Source: Nemertoderma westbladi (Eukaryota > Xenacoelomorpha > Nemertodermatida > Nemertodermatidae). Taken from it: a stretch of DNA of 60,142 nt. The notes below the pieces were generated by a model, which worked only from the letters and a program-made list of their open reading frames with translations, was not told the origin of the DNA and did not search any database. The number at the start of each line of letters is the position of its first letter. Within the stretch, counting starts at the first letter, position 1. The stretch lies in NCBI GenBank assembly GCA_032718475.1, contig JAUCBJ010000180.1:1-60142 (forward strand), written 5' to 3'. A program made the position numbers and the translations under genes. This document shows, one piece after another, positions 28,984 through 41,510 of the stretch.

Positions 28984-31604
28984 AAAAATAATTGCTGTAA
29001 CGCGGTTGGGGGTAATGGGGGTACAAAAAATAGGTCGGCAATAGGGGCCAAAAAGGGCCAGAATTTGTAAAGTAGTTTTTATCGAATAACTTTTTATTTT
29101 TAACTTTAGTTGGTTAAGGTACATTCTATACAATCAATATCTATACGGGGAATTCAAATATGCTATCGGTTTTGCTCCAAGGATGATATTAAAAAAATGA
29201 GGGCCAAAATTATAATTTAGCGCTTCAAACTTGCTTCGCGGGAAATCGTATAGCTCGAAAACTACTTAACTTGCGGGAGATTTGTTTACACAGACTTATA
29301 GTGCGTTAAATTATCTATCTAACAGCGTTAATCACAGCGCCGGAGGTATTATAAAACTGGAGCGGCAGGCGATCGTGTGAAATATAATATTTATAAAAAG
29401 GGACGAAAAATTTTTTTTTTTAACAAAACGATATTCCATTATAATTTAGCGTATTGCGCCAAAAGTACCTGTAAAAAGTATCAAATTAACTCCGCTATCT
29501 TTTATCTTAACATATATAATTAAAATTACGAATTTTAAGGGTCGAAAAATATCGCGTTATTTTGGCCCTTTTTTTTAATTTTTTTGGGGCCAAAAATAAC
29601 CCCTTCTCAAAAGATTAAGAAAAAAATTACGGCAAAGAATATACCAATTTTATTGAATTAGGACCACCAGAACCGAAGTTAGAGCGATTTTAGGGAAAAA
29701 ATTGCAAAAAAGTTAAGAATGGTCAGGTCAATATTGGATTTCGAACCCGCGAACTTAGGTTTCATTAACGTGATTGATAACCACTAGACTTTGTGACCAA
29801 GTGAATTTGAAATTTTTGAGTGACTATTTTTAAACATAAATAACTTTGGTTCTACAGGGCCGTTTAATCTGAAACTTTTTTCATTGGATAGAGAATAGAT
29901 CGTAGTGTGTGAAATAGGATAAAACTTGGGAAAAGACTTATGTGCACTTAGTGCAAAATGCACTTAAATAGTGAACATTTTTTCGATATTTCAAACACTA
30001 TTATTTCCAGTTCTATTCATCGTAGAATGTTATTTTTTGGATTAAAATGTAGTTTGGAGTGATTTCTAACTATAATCGTAACATTTGTTTAACTTTTTAT
30101 GTCTATAAAGTGACTTAAAATGTCCATGAATATGGTCCAAAATCGCAAATCCAGATTTATTAAATTGGATTTTTGACACTTTTAGCGACTGACACTTGAT
30201 CATACACCATCGTAGATCGGTAGAGGATAAACATAAGTTTGTTAAATAAGAGCCACCATTACGATCTGCTAAAGTGCACTTGTACAAATAAGTGTGCAAA
30301 AGTGCAAATTTTTTAATAAGGTCAAATTATATAGTATTGGGTTCTTTTCTTTGCAGATACTTTATTTTCATATTAATATGTTGTTTGAACCTTACTGAGC
30401 GCATTAGGGGATATGCGTACAAATAACCGGCCCTTATGAGGCTTCGATTGGGTAAATTAATAAAACATAAGGTTGTATAGTATAATATTATAAAAACCAG
30501 TGTGATATTAAATGCACTTAAAACAATAAATAGAGATCAAACAACAAATGGACCACACAATTAAAAACTCGCACAATTTTGTACTTATTATATCGCTTCA
30601 AATTAATTTAACAGTGGATATTTGGGGGAAGGGGGAAGTTACAGTGTGCATTCGGGGGAAGTTTGGTGAACTGCATTTATGCAGTGAATCCAAACTTTCC
30701 CCTTTGATATATCATATACTTAAGACATGCTAGGGTGACGGGGAAATATTTGTTACTGTCACACTTTGCTTCCATTTATCCTATCCTTTATTATTACCCC
30801 AGTCAGATAAGAGATAATAATCAGTAAAAACTAAACTAAACTGTCTTTCATGCAAACAAATTTCTAACTAAAGACGGGTGAATGACCATGACCATGGAAA
30901 TAATTTAAAATATAATTGTATATCAACTATTTGGGGAGGCTTCCAAGTTAAACCCGAAAACAATTATTTTGTTACATATAGTAAATAACGTTGTATGTTC
31001 TTCTTCCTCTCATAATAAAATATAAATGAAATATCTCAGATCGCTATGCCCTGTAACATTTCACAACCAAAATATTTAAGTGTGAAAAGTGAAGGCCTAC
31101 CACACTCCGCCCAAACAACCGCAAACGCATAGCCAACAAATTCAACAAAAGGTTACATACATGTTGGGTTCATGACGAGATGAGTGAAAATTGATCGCGT
31201 AATATAAAGTAAAAAATTAAGAGACGGGCTGGCTCTCCTCCACTTTCTTACCCAATGGATATGTTGTTGTAATAATCTAATATTGGGGCGGCTTTCTCTC
31301 GTTTTATTTTATTTGAACATAATATTATAATTGTTCTAAAGTAGCAACCATTTAAAATCTCAAAAAATTTATTGAAAAAATGCTGCAAAATTAAAAAAAA
31401 AACGCCTCACACATCGGCTATGTAAAAGTGCCCCTTCAATATTACCCCTGTTTTATTGTTAACAACTGTTCTATTCCTATTAGCTATAAAAGTACAATTT
31501 TATTTGTTACACATTTATTAGCGGGATTATAACTATCTCTAATGCTGGGCTACGGCCATAAAAGTTATTTTGCTAAAGTTAAATTAAAGTTATATTGGGG
31601 AAGC
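28984..31604. other. AT-rich non-coding stretch
   Basis: No convincing coding frame is present. A degenerate tRNA-like block lies at 29733-29800 (listed). Short plus-strand frames such as 30548-30733 have no recognisable features. Runs of A/T and frequent TTAGCGC-like words suggest decayed repeats that I cannot name. Confidence 0.5.
29733..29800 (-). other. degenerate tRNA-like sequence
   Basis: On the minus strand, CTAGTGGTTATCA resembles the pol III A box of valine-type tRNAs, and GGTTCGAAATCC matches the B box. The spacing is right for a tRNA, but the acceptor and T stems do not close cleanly. It is likely a tRNA-derived SINE head or a tRNA pseudogene. Confidence 0.45.
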
Positions 31605-31850
31605 GACTCTTAAGCCAAGGAATGCCTGTTCACCACCATGGGTGATCTTCAACAGTAAACCCTTCCACTCTGTTTCCCAAGTTGCCTTGGTTCCCATTTA
31701 TCGACCACTGAAGGATGAAAGCCGGGGTTGGGCTAGGCTGCAGCATTTAAAGCACTGTGCCCAAACAGTGCTGCCCCATCTACGGATCGAACCCGGGCTC
31801 CCTAATCGGAAGCACAGGAATGTCACCACTAGACCAAGCTGCTGCTTGAA
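31605..31850 (-). mobile_element. tRNA-derived SINE-like element
   Basis: On the minus strand a tRNA-like head begins near 31848 with TGGTCTAGTGG (A box) and has GGGTTCGATCC (B box, 31784-31794). About 170 bp of non-tRNA body follows, to about 31605, including a hairpin around CAGCACTGTTTGGGCACAGTGCT. This is the standard plan of a pol III SINE. No poly-A tail or target-site duplication is clear. Confidence 0.55.
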
Positions 31851-32720
31851 TTTAAGAATTTAAGAATAAAATTACGTATTATATGTCAAAAAACGTAGGG
31901 CCTAGCACATTTTTTTCAATATTCTCTCGACCCTTTATTAATTTCGCTGGCGCTCGGCAAATAAAATAACTCGAGTATAGTGGATAAGTTGTAACTTTTA
32001 TTTTCCTAAGTACTAAATACTTAATTATACTAATAAAATGTATTTAATGTGAACAATACCATACCGTCTGTGGGTAATGGATACATGACTTGTCCACCAA
32101 AAATACTATTCAATTAATTCAGCCAATTTAGTTATATATCCAATTTGAAGTTTATGCAATATGTTACCCCTAGCGGCCAACATAAGGAAAATATAGAAAT
32201 TTTAGAAAGTAAACCATTTAAATAAGTTTGACATCAATTTTTATTAACAAATTCGGGTGATTTTTGATGATCGAATCTTACGGCGATTGGATGAATTAAG
32301 CCTAGAGCTATACAACACACATGACACAGTAATGTTTTACCTTGGAGCTTGGGTGTTATTATTCCCTTGGGCAAAATAACACCTATGCAATTAATGAATT
32401 AAAGTGAAACACACCGAAAATTTTCCAACTCCCTTGGGAAAAATAAATATAAACACCCCCAAAACTTTCCAAGCCCCATTTTGTACTCTCTTCCCCCAAA
32501 CAATGCCCTTTTAGAATCTGTAAATAGTTGTTAAGGGGCAAAAATAATCGAAATGCATACCATAATAAATGTGTAACAACTTACTTATTCCCCAGAAGTT
32601 AGTTAAACAACCCGAGGGCGAAGCCCGAGGGTGTTCCTGCCCAAGGGTTAAGCATAGAGCAATATAAATTTGTTATTAATAGAAATTGTTTCCAACTTTA
32701 TAACTACATGTAAAAATGGA
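31851..32720. other. AT-rich non-coding stretch with small hairpins
   Basis: No protein-like frame. A short inverted repeat GGTGTTATT...AATAACACC sits near 32347-32375, and CCCGAGGGCGAAGCCCGAGGG near 32610. Otherwise I see nothing recognisable. Confidence 0.5.
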
Positions 32721-32791
32721 AGCAGGACAATTCGGTCCCGGACAATTCGATCCCATTTATTTTGTGTTATGGGACCGAATTGTCCGGGACC
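32721..32791. repeat. hairpin of GGACAATTCGGTCC units left of the C-rich array
   Basis: AGCAGGACAATTCGGTCCCG is followed about 40 bp later by its inverted partner GGGACCGAATTGTCCGGGACC. The same 18 bp entry string reappears directly at 35688, on the other side of the minisatellite. Confidence 0.75.
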
Positions 32792-32940
32792 AAATTAAAT
32801 TGGTACTATAATGGTGAATATTCTCAACCTTAGTATATATTTTTCTACGGTAACTAGTGTTTTTTTACTATAGTTATTCATTTAAAAATTCACTTTTTAT
32901 CCGCAAAATGCGGACATAAAAGACTTTTTTGTCCCCATAT

Positions 32941-35686
32941 GCGGACAAACCCGGATGCGGATACACCCCTTCCACAGATCCCCCCATACCTCCCACCCCG
33001 TCTCCTACGCCATCCACAGATCCCCCCATACTTCCCGCACCGCCTCCCACGCCATCCACAGATCCCCCCATACCTCCCACTCCGTCTCCTACACCAGCCA
33101 CAGACCCTCCTGTACTTCCCACTCCGTCTCCTACACCCTCCAAAGATCCTCCTGTATTTCCCACTCCGTCTCCTACACCATCCACAGATTCCCCCCATAC
33201 TTCCGACTCCGCCTCCCACACCCTCCAAAGATCCTCCTGTATTTCCCACTCCGTCTCCTACACCCTCCACAGATCCCCCCATACCTCCCACTCCGTCTCC
33301 TACACCATCCACAGATCCCCCCATCCTTCCGACTCCGCCTCCCACACCCTCCTAAGATCCTCCTGTACTTCCCACTCCGTCTCCCACACCCTCCACAGAT
33401 CCCCCCATACCTCCCACTCCGTCTCCCACACCCTCCAAAGATCCTCCTGTACTTCCCACTCCGTCTCCCACACCGTCCACAGATCCTCCTGTACTTCCCA
33501 CTCCGTCTCCCACACCGTCCACAGATCCTCCTGTACTTTCTCTCCGTCTCCCACACCCTCCAAAGATCCTCCTGTACTTCCCACTCCGTCTACTACACCC
33601 TCCACAGATCCCCCCATACCTCCCACTCCGTCTCCTACACCATCCACAGATCCCCCCATACTTCCGACTCCGACTCCCACACCCTCCAAAGATCCTCCTG
33701 TACTTCCCACTCCGTCTCCCACACCCTCCACAGATCCCCCATACCTCCCACTCCGTCTCCCACACCCTCCAAAGATCCTCCTGTACTTCCCACTCCGTAT
33801 CCCACACCGTCCACAGATCCTCCTGTACTTCCCATTCCGTCTCCCACACCGTCCACAGATCCTCCTGTACTTTCTCTCCGTCTCCCACACCCTCCAAAGA
33901 TCCTCCTGTACTTCCCACTCCGTCTACTACACCCTCAACAGATCCTCCTGTACTTCCCACTCCGTCTCCTACACCCTCCACAGATCCCCTCATACCTCCC
34001 ACTCCGTCTCCTACACCATCCACAGATACTCATGTACTTCCGACTCCGCCTCCCACACCCTCCAAAGATCCTCCTGTACTTCCCACTCCGTCTCCTACAC
34101 CCTCCACAGATCCCCCCATACCTCCCACTCCGTCTCCTACACCATCCACAGATCCTCATGTACTTCCGACTCCGCCTCCCACACCCTCCAAAAATCCTCC
34201 TGTACTTCCCACTCCGTCTCCTACACCCTCCACAGATACCCCATACCTCCCACTCCCTCTCCTACACCATCCACAGATCCTCATGTACTTCCGTCTCCAC
34301 CTCCCACACCCTCCAAAGATCCTCCTGTACTTCCGACTCCGCCTCCCACACCCTCCAAATATCCTCCTGTACTTCCCACTCCGTCTCCCACACCGTCCAC
34401 AGATCCTCCTGTACTTCCCACTCCGTCTCCTACACTCTCCACAGATCCCCCCATACCTCCCACTCCGTCTCCTACACCATCCACAGATCCCCCCATACTT
34501 CCCACACCGCCTCTTACACCCTCCAAAGATCCTCATGTACTTCCCACTCCGTCTCCCATACCGACCACAGATCCCCCATACTTCCCACTTCGCCTCCCAC
34601 ACCCTCCACAGATCTCCCATACCTCCCACTCCGCCTCGTACACCATCCACAGATCCCCCCCATACTTCCGACTCCGCCTCCCACACCCTCCAAAGATCAT
34701 CCTGTACTTCCCACTCCGTCTCCCACACCCTCCACAGATCCCCCCATACCTCCCACTCCGTCTCCCACACCCTCCAAAGATCCTCCTGTATTTCCCATTC
34801 CGTCTCCCACACCGTCCACAGAACATCCTGTACTTCCCACTCCGTCTCCCACACCGTCCACAGATCCTCCTGTACTTTTCACTCCGTCTCCCACACCCTC
34901 CAAAGATCCTCCTGTACTTCCCACTCCGTCTCCCACACCCTCCACAGATCCCCCCATACCTCCCACTCCGTCTCCCACACCCTCCAAAGATCCTCCTGTA
35001 TTTCCCATTCCGTCTCCCACACCGTCCACAGAACATCCTGTACTTCCCACTTCGCCTCCCACACCCTCCACAGATCCTCATGTACTTCCGACTCCTCCTC
35101 CCACACCCACCAAAGATCCTCCTGTACTTCCCACTCCGTCTCCCACGACCGTCCACAGATCCTCCCATACCTCCCACTCCGTCTCCTACACCATCCACAG
35201 ATCCCACCATACCTCCCACTCCGTCTCCCTCACCCTCCAAAGATCCTCCTGTACTTTTCACTCCGTCTCCCACACTCTCCACAGATCCCCCCATACCTCC
35301 CACTCCGTCTCCCACACCCTCCAAAGATCCTCCTGTACTTCCCATTCCGTCTCCCACACCGTCCACAGATCCTCCTGTACTTCCCACTCCGTCTCCCACA
35401 CCGTCCACAGATCCTCCTGTACTTTCCACTCCGTCTCTCACACCCTCCAAAGATCCTCCTGTACTTCCCACTCCTTCTCCTACACCCTCCACAGATCCCC
35501 CCATACCTCCCACTCCGTCTCCCACACCCTCCAAAGATCCTCCTGTACTTCCCATTCCGTTTCCCACACCGTCCGCAGATCCGCACACCGTCTCCTACAC
35601 CCTCCACAGATCCCCCCATACTTCCCACTCCGTCTCCTACACCATCCACAGATCCTCCTGTACTTTCCACTCCGTCTCCCACGGAA
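32941..35686. repeat. 2.7 kb pyrimidine-rich 42 bp minisatellite, about 65 copies
   Basis: The 42 bp unit includes CCCACTCCGTCTCCCACACC and TCCTCCTGTACTT, with two main alternatives (CACAGATCCCCCCATACCT and CAAAGATCCTCCTGTACTT) that often alternate as an 84 bp block. The plus strand is overwhelmingly C and T. The period is a multiple of three and the unit lacks stops, so frames stay open for 500-980 codons in all three plus frames and for long minus-strand runs. The plus frame at 32929-35877 would give [14 protein letters not shown] repeats. Open frames everywhere argue for DNA-level repetition and not a mucin-like gene, though one frame could be expressed. Confidence 0.9.
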
Positions 35687-35687
35687 G

Positions 35688-35775
35688 CAGGACAATTCGG
35701 TCCTGGACAATTCGGTCCGGACAATTCGGTCCCGGGCAATTCGCTCCTGGACAATTCGGTTCTAAAACAAATTCG
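35688..35775. repeat. GGACAATTCGGTCC tandem units right of the C-rich array
   Basis: Five imperfect 14 bp units (GGACAATTCGGTCC, GGGCAATTCGCTCC, GGACAATTCGGTTC) follow GAAGCA, mirroring the unit and the GAAGCA entry at 32720. The minisatellite therefore sits between copies of one short repeat. Confidence 0.8.
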
Positions 35776-35937
35776 GTCCCATATTTATTTAGTGTTTGGG
35801 TTCAGATAGTTTCAGATATGATTTTTTCCAGTTTAATTTATGGTATACCTGCAGTATTCCAACACCGATCACCTTAATTAATATTGCTTTAATTATTTTA
35901 TTAAACTATTTACATACTTGTGTGTAAAGTAGCACTT

Positions 35938-36082
35938 TATTACATACTTGTGTGTAAATTAGCACTTTACAGTGTGATGATCCGAGTGGCTTTGTTACAC
36001 GAACGAACGTTAGTGAGTGAGTGAAAATAAAGCCACGAGGATCAGTACACTGTAAAGTACTTTGCAACAAGTATGTATGTAA
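35938..36082. repeat. foldback with about 60 bp arms
   Basis: The left arm TTACATACTTGTGTGTAAAT..AGCACTTTACAGTGTGATGATCC..GTGGCTTT pairs with the right arm AAAGCCACGAGGATCAGTACACTGTAAAGTACTT..AAGTATGTATGTAA, leaving a loop of about 35 bp containing GAACGAACGTTAGTGAGTGAG. A partial copy of the left arm precedes it. It may be a small foldback transposon. Confidence 0.7.
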
Positions 36083-36793
36083 TTCTATTCCAAAATTGTA
36101 ACATTACGAAATGATTGTATATATATTATAAGTGATAGAAACTGCACAAATTAAATTAGTTGCTGTATAAATAATTGTAAAATTGATATAAATTATTAAT
36201 AAATAAGTTAGCTTATATTTAGGGTGGCGTTTGGAGCCATGTTATAATAATATAGCTGGGCCCTACTGGTTATTAATAGCTATACCCCGCCTACCGGTAG
36301 GTAATGCTCCCTTAGTGGGCAATACTTAACGCCGTCATGGGTTACCACGTAAACAATAACACCAAATGCAATAATAAATGTACAGGCCAATACAATGCTG
36401 TAATGTCCTCTAAAGTTGTAAAGTGCTAAATAACAACTCGCTGTTAATAACGGTGTTGAGTAATGTTACAATTTCAGAATGAAATCTATTACCTCGCACA
36501 TCTAAAATACAAGTAACATTATAAAATATAAAACAAAATTACAACTTACATTAGGTTGATTTACAGTTGTTAAGTTCTGGAACAGAAGGTTATTAGATGG
36601 AACAACACGGAACGTTGGTAACTGCGGGTAAATGTTTATAAACACTTTGTATCCGATCTTGTGTATCGTTGAACAATCTAAATATAATATAATAATATTA
36701 CAAATTGATTGTATCTCTCCTTGGACTCTGTCCTCGAGCAGAGAATCCGAGCCATAGCGCGGTGTGCGAGGATAGAAGGTTCTCCTTCACCCC
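36083..36793. other. non-coding flank left of E2
   Basis: AT-rich, with no coding frame or named repeat. It ends CTTCACCCC directly before the E2 LTR. No target-site duplication matches the sequence after 55772 (TACATACATA). Confidence 0.5.
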
Positions 36794-39072
36794 TGTTAAA
36801 CTAGCGCGTCACCTATACTAACAGCAGAACTGTTGAACAGACAAATACCCGTATACTTCTCTGCCAACCTAATGAGTTCTCGCCTAACCAATAAGACACA
36901 AAGACTGCTCTACTGTTAAGTAAAAGGGATCAGGAGCGTGCTATTGCTAAAATGTAGGGCTGCTAAATACAAAACCGCTACTTACCGTTGGATGGCGCTA
37001 ATCTGCCGTCCGCTAATATATTTTACTAAATTTACACGGCTCCTGCAAAATCGCTTGTTCCTTTCTCTACCGATCGCTCGACAGAGAGCTAACTCTTCGA
37101 ATCTATAAGCCACGCGGGAATAACCAAAACAATAAACCCGAGTCGGCTCCCTAAGCTTACTTAAGATGAGTGCGAGAGGCTTTGCACTCAGAGTATTCTT
37201 ACGCCTAATTTTTACTACTGTTGAAATACGCTAATGCCTACGTCTTTTCTAATCGCGAATACTAGGGGTTCCCTAACGGAATGTGTGAATGCGAGAATAT
37301 TTAAAATAATCAAAATGGTACAGAACACTGTCTTTACGTGCGTAACACCGCTCTGGGTCTAAACTCGCCTGCAGCTGGCTTTAGGCCAGTAAACTACTAA
37401 TGCGTTTGCGTACTGACTACTGCAATCTAGCTTATTGCCCGCTAATTCAAATAACCGCTCAGCGTGAATAGTTTACGGTACTCTAAATTATTACCTTAGC
37501 TACTCTCCGCTATGCTGCGTACTAATTCTTAATTTTACTAATTAATTACAGTCACAAATATGTAACAGCGTACTAATTACTAAGAGTTCCAGAATGTGTA
37601 ATTCTAATTTATTACACAACAGGTTTCGCTAGTAATAGCCTAAAATGCCGTATTACTTTGACCTAATCAGTAATTATTTGTTGTAAACAAGAAATAGAAA
37701 TCAATCAATGAGAAAAAGGGCGCCTACCTAAGCATTCGTAATCATAGGCACACTTCAGTAACACACCAATCAGCATCAGCAATCACAGATCACAATAGTA
37801 CAACTTGCAATTATACAATCCGCAATTATATAATTCGCAACGTAATAGTTTGCAATTGACTGTAGGGTATGCAGGCCTCTCCCGGGTACATCTAGGCTTC
37901 CTAACTAACCCAATTCCTGCCCCCCTAATACTAAAATAGAGACAAAACCTGGATCATCAGCCCCCTAATTACCGTACCAGCGAGCGGTCTGTACACTACA
38001 ATGCGAATTGCCCGACCGCAACGGTGACCCCCCGCCAGCGTTACCCGCCTTTGAATCCTCCGCACTCCCTTCGTCGCTAACCCCCCGATGCGCCCACCGC
38101 CTACCGGCACCTTAGCCCTCCATTAAAATGAATAGATACCGTAGCGGCGCATGCAAATCACAACAGTCTGACAGTTTCAGAAATCCCGTAGGATTATTGC
38201 GTCGAAATGAATTACATAGAACCATTAACGAAAGAGGTAGAAATCATAGTTCCAGTTGTAATTAGCAGTAATCATTGGGATTGATTGAGAAACACAATTG
38301 AGAATAGTAGCACTAACGAATCATTTCAAGAAAATTGATCAAAAGGGTAGAAATGCAGAAAATACGCACAAATTGTACTCCTAAACTTAACACAGAATAA
38401 TGAGATTGTGGTGGTGTAAGGTTGAGATTGTTGTAAGATAGGGCTCTACCGGCAAACAGCCAATTTATAGGTGATCCGAGTGGGGTGATGCAATAGCTCT
38501 CTCATTGGCTCTCCAATCCGCGCTTATCATTAGACCAACCTGGAAGCAGTTAGTCCAATAAGAAAGCCGGATTGTAGCCCTATTGCCCCCCAAACCCACA
38601 AAACGTCACCATACAAGGTAATTTTGCCGATGCTTAATTTAGCGGTACTAATAACATGATGTACAAACATTAATTTAGCGCAATTATAGAAAATCAAACC
38701 CGTGATAGCTAGCCCATCAAGGCTAATAACAGCAAGCCCGAAATCCAGGGTCCAACTGAACTTGCTACCCTGGAACTATCTACTTATATCATATTACAAA
38801 ATTACATAGGTAGGGCTACATACTATACAAAATGGATGAATTCAAATATATGGGCGTTTCAATTTCCTTATCTAAATGTCACTGTGCTATTATGTCTTAT
38901 CTAAATAATTATATTGCATAACGGACTAATATTGCGTACAGTATAACGGGCTAATATATTATACTGTATAATGGACCAATATTTTATACTGTATAATGGC
39001 TAATAATGTGTACTGCATAATAATTAATATCGTGTATACAGTACAACGGCTAACAATGTGGATACAGCGCCA
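36794..39072 (-). repeat. E2 3' LTR
   Basis: It matches 53495-55772 end to end. The stretch 38930-39060 is a series of imperfect units (GGCTAATAATGTGTACTGCATAA type). No LTR coding frame looks real. The element-strand sequence just outside its inner edge is not purine-rich, which is unusual for an LTR element. Confidence 0.8.
38455..38570 (-). promoter_or_regulatory. candidate E2 LTR promoter
   Basis: On the element strand, CTATAAATTG (38461-38470) resembles a TATA box. Upstream of it (higher coordinates) lie an inverted pair of CCAAT boxes at 38503-38517 and a further CCAAT near 38563. The same block is present in the other LTR around 55140-55260. Transcription would run to lower coordinates, matching the gene orientation. 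Confidence 0.45.
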
Positions 39073-40940
39073 TATACCGTAACACCGCTCCAAGGGAAAT
39101 TATGCAATGTTTCCCTCCAACTGTAGAAGAGTATAGGGTGATGTATACAAACAAAATAAAATTCTTTCAAATAATCTAAATACTTGATACTATAAATTCT
39201 ACTATTTACAAAATATTGCCATAGATATTGCATAATGAATTGCATACAAATTAAATTTACAAAATAATATCTCTCTCACTGTTTAACGATTATTACATAC
39301 AAATTAAATTTACAAAATATTGTTTCTCGTTCGTTCTTACATAATGATTACTACATACAAGATCAAATATAAAAAATTTTGCTAGGGTAAGTGAAAGGAG
39401 TAAGCCAAACCCGCAGGTTTGTCTCCCCAATCACTTCCTTCGCCTCTCTCATAATATAACGCTTATGTCCTTCTGGGCTCCTCCCCGAGGCGCACCCACG
39501 AGGCGGACGCTTTTCCACAACCCCTGGGGCCAGTCCGACTGATGTTATTATTAGACCGGGCCGGGGGATGGCCCGATGCTTCCCGGGTTCAATTTTCAAT
39601 TCCCCGATCACACCAGCACAGCTCGTCGAACGTGTAGCCAGATGGGCGGCTACTGTCAACTTACTGTGGCCTGACTGTACATTGAGCCAACTCAGAGAGT
39701 CAACCGGCAGGTGGACCAGTCGATAGCGATTGAGCACCAAGGTCGCCCTTGGGCCTAACCGACGGTCTTGTCCCATGTGGGCTTGTGCTACCCAACATGG
39801 AATTTTGACTCGTTTTCACCTGCCTCGCCGGCAGTATTGAAAAACAATACTGTCTGTAGCTCAAAAGCTACTGAACAAGTAACCACTTACCAGTCACTGT
39901 ACACGTGTACTCAACAGATGTTCACAATATCAAGTACACAAATTGGACACATACCATGCACACACAGAGGACATAATCGGTAAAGAAAAAATCGGGGTCA
40001 AAATCGGGAAAGACAAAATCGAGAGGGAATAGTTGTATCGACTAGAGAGAACATTAGAGTCGAGAGTACCTTATTTTGCCGTCAGGGCAAAATAACTTTG
40101 TGTGCACAAAGGATGCTGGGGCGCAGTAAAATATGGTCCTACTAATACCAGTGGCGACTGAGCCAACTGGCAAGGTTTCCCACACTCACTCGCAGTGGCC
40201 ATACACACAATCACGTGTACTCACGTACCCACAGCAACAGAAAACTCAAAGGCCCAAACAAATCCCAAAAACCAATCAGCTGAACATGGAGACAATAACA
40301 TATAGTATCAAAAAAACGGAACAGTTGATGGCCAAAGGAACCCATACGAGCCCCAAGTAAACTGTCACTGATCGCCCACATACAAACCACAGTTCACACC
40401 ACATGAACCACAAATCACGCCATGCCACCACCCCTACTGTGTACAGGACTGGCAGTACGGCAACATGCCGACTAGACGGTACCATGGCACCATGGCAATT
40501 CATGGTTCGCTAGACACGAGGGCCTTCAGTGACTCCCTTGCACTATATCGTCAATTTAACGTGCCCCCAGACCCTCACGAGTCCGCCGCCGCCTGTTTTG
40601 AACACCCTTATAGAGACCTCACCTCTTTAGGTATTCAAAACGATATGACTAGTGTATATGAGTCTAGTTGAATATTTCCAAATGCTACAATATACATCAG
40701 AGCGACGATGATGTACATATCTAGAGTCTGTCGCCCCGTGCTATAAATGCATTATCGACCCGCTCCTGGGTTCTTTGGGCTCGCTACCCTCTTTCGCCCT
40801 CTTCCCAGATACACTAATCGTCCTCTGGTCGATTCTGTTGACGGCGTCCGTGAGGCGTCACTCCCCGGAACCGGCGACGATTTTCCCTGAGCCCCGACAG
40901 ATTCCCGGCTGGTACTTCTACCTCGGCCTCGTCCCGATTG
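39073..40940 (-). other. E2 3' non-coding region
   Basis: A minus-strand frame at 39363-39776 (137 residues, MGQDRRLGPRATLV) has no recognisable domain and no counterpart in E1, so I leave it as non-coding. TTACATACAAATTAAATTTACAAAATA recurs near 39240-39360. One palindrome of the E2 family lies at 39405-39421. Confidence 0.5.
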
Positions 40941-41435
40941 TCATGCTCCTGTGGTCGCTTCCGCCAATTCTTCCTTCTGCAGTTGCACCCTTGCCTTCTC
41001 TGACGCTCCCTGCGCCTTGCATTGCAACCTTTGTGCCTCTATAATGGAGTGGTAGTGGTCGTCCTTGACCTGACGCTTGTCTTGGACCTCTCCTCCTGGT
41101 TCTCTCCGCGAGCCTTGAGCTCCAGCAGCTGTCGCTGTGGTCGCTGCGATTCTCTGCTCCTGTATCCTCTCAGCGGTCAATGACCCCACTGGTACATGAG
41201 TCAACAAAAACTCGTTGCGGTATTGTATAGCCGCCATCCTCCAATCCCCTCGCGCGCGTACCACCTTTCTAGTTTCCGAAAACAGACCTTTCGTAATCCG
41301 GTCGCAAATAGCAACGAAGTTCCAAGTATACTTGTTGTCCATATTCAACTGTCTGAAGTATTCTCGAACTACAATAACTCCAGTGTTTTGTGGAAGGTCT
41401 TGAGCGGTCAAGATGAGCTCCTGATATTGTGGCAA
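40941..41435 (-). CDS. E2 zinc-knuckle protein, C-terminal part
   Basis: In the same frame as the 41511-42011 ORF, separated by one TAG at 41511-41513. Sequence between that stop and the nominal start (GYGFWAVDP, then LPQYQELILTAQDL) aligns with the helical domain of the E1 protein (GYFSFP, then FHYMDLLLSAGLF), so the two pieces are one ancestral protein broken by a single nonsense codon. The tail is Gln/Ala/Arg-rich, unlike the basic E1 tail. Confidence 0.55.
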   Translation of the reverse strand: MPQYQELILTAQDLPQNTGVIVVREYFRQLNMDNKYTWNFVAICDRITKGLFSETRKVVRARGDWRMAAIQYRNEFLLTHVPVGSLTAERIQEQRIAATTATAAGAQGSRREPGGEVQDKRQVKDDHYHSIIEAQRLQCKAQGASEKARVQLQKEELAEATTGA

Positions 41436-41510
41436 AGACTGTAAATACGGCTCATACGCGCGGTGAGATGGGTCTACTGCCCAGAATCCGTATCCCGCCT
41501 TAAATGGTAA

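Noticed and set aside
29733-29800. Functional tRNA gene
   Set aside because: A and B boxes are present, but the stems do not fold into a proper cloverleaf.
32929-35877. 982-residue proline-rich plus-strand frame as a mucin-like gene
   Set aside because: All three plus frames and long minus-strand runs are open through the same array, so openness follows from the 42 bp period and not from coding constraint.
39363-39776. 137-residue minus-strand ORF near the E2 3' end
   Set aside because: No recognisable domain, no E1 counterpart, and a composition typical of a chance frame.
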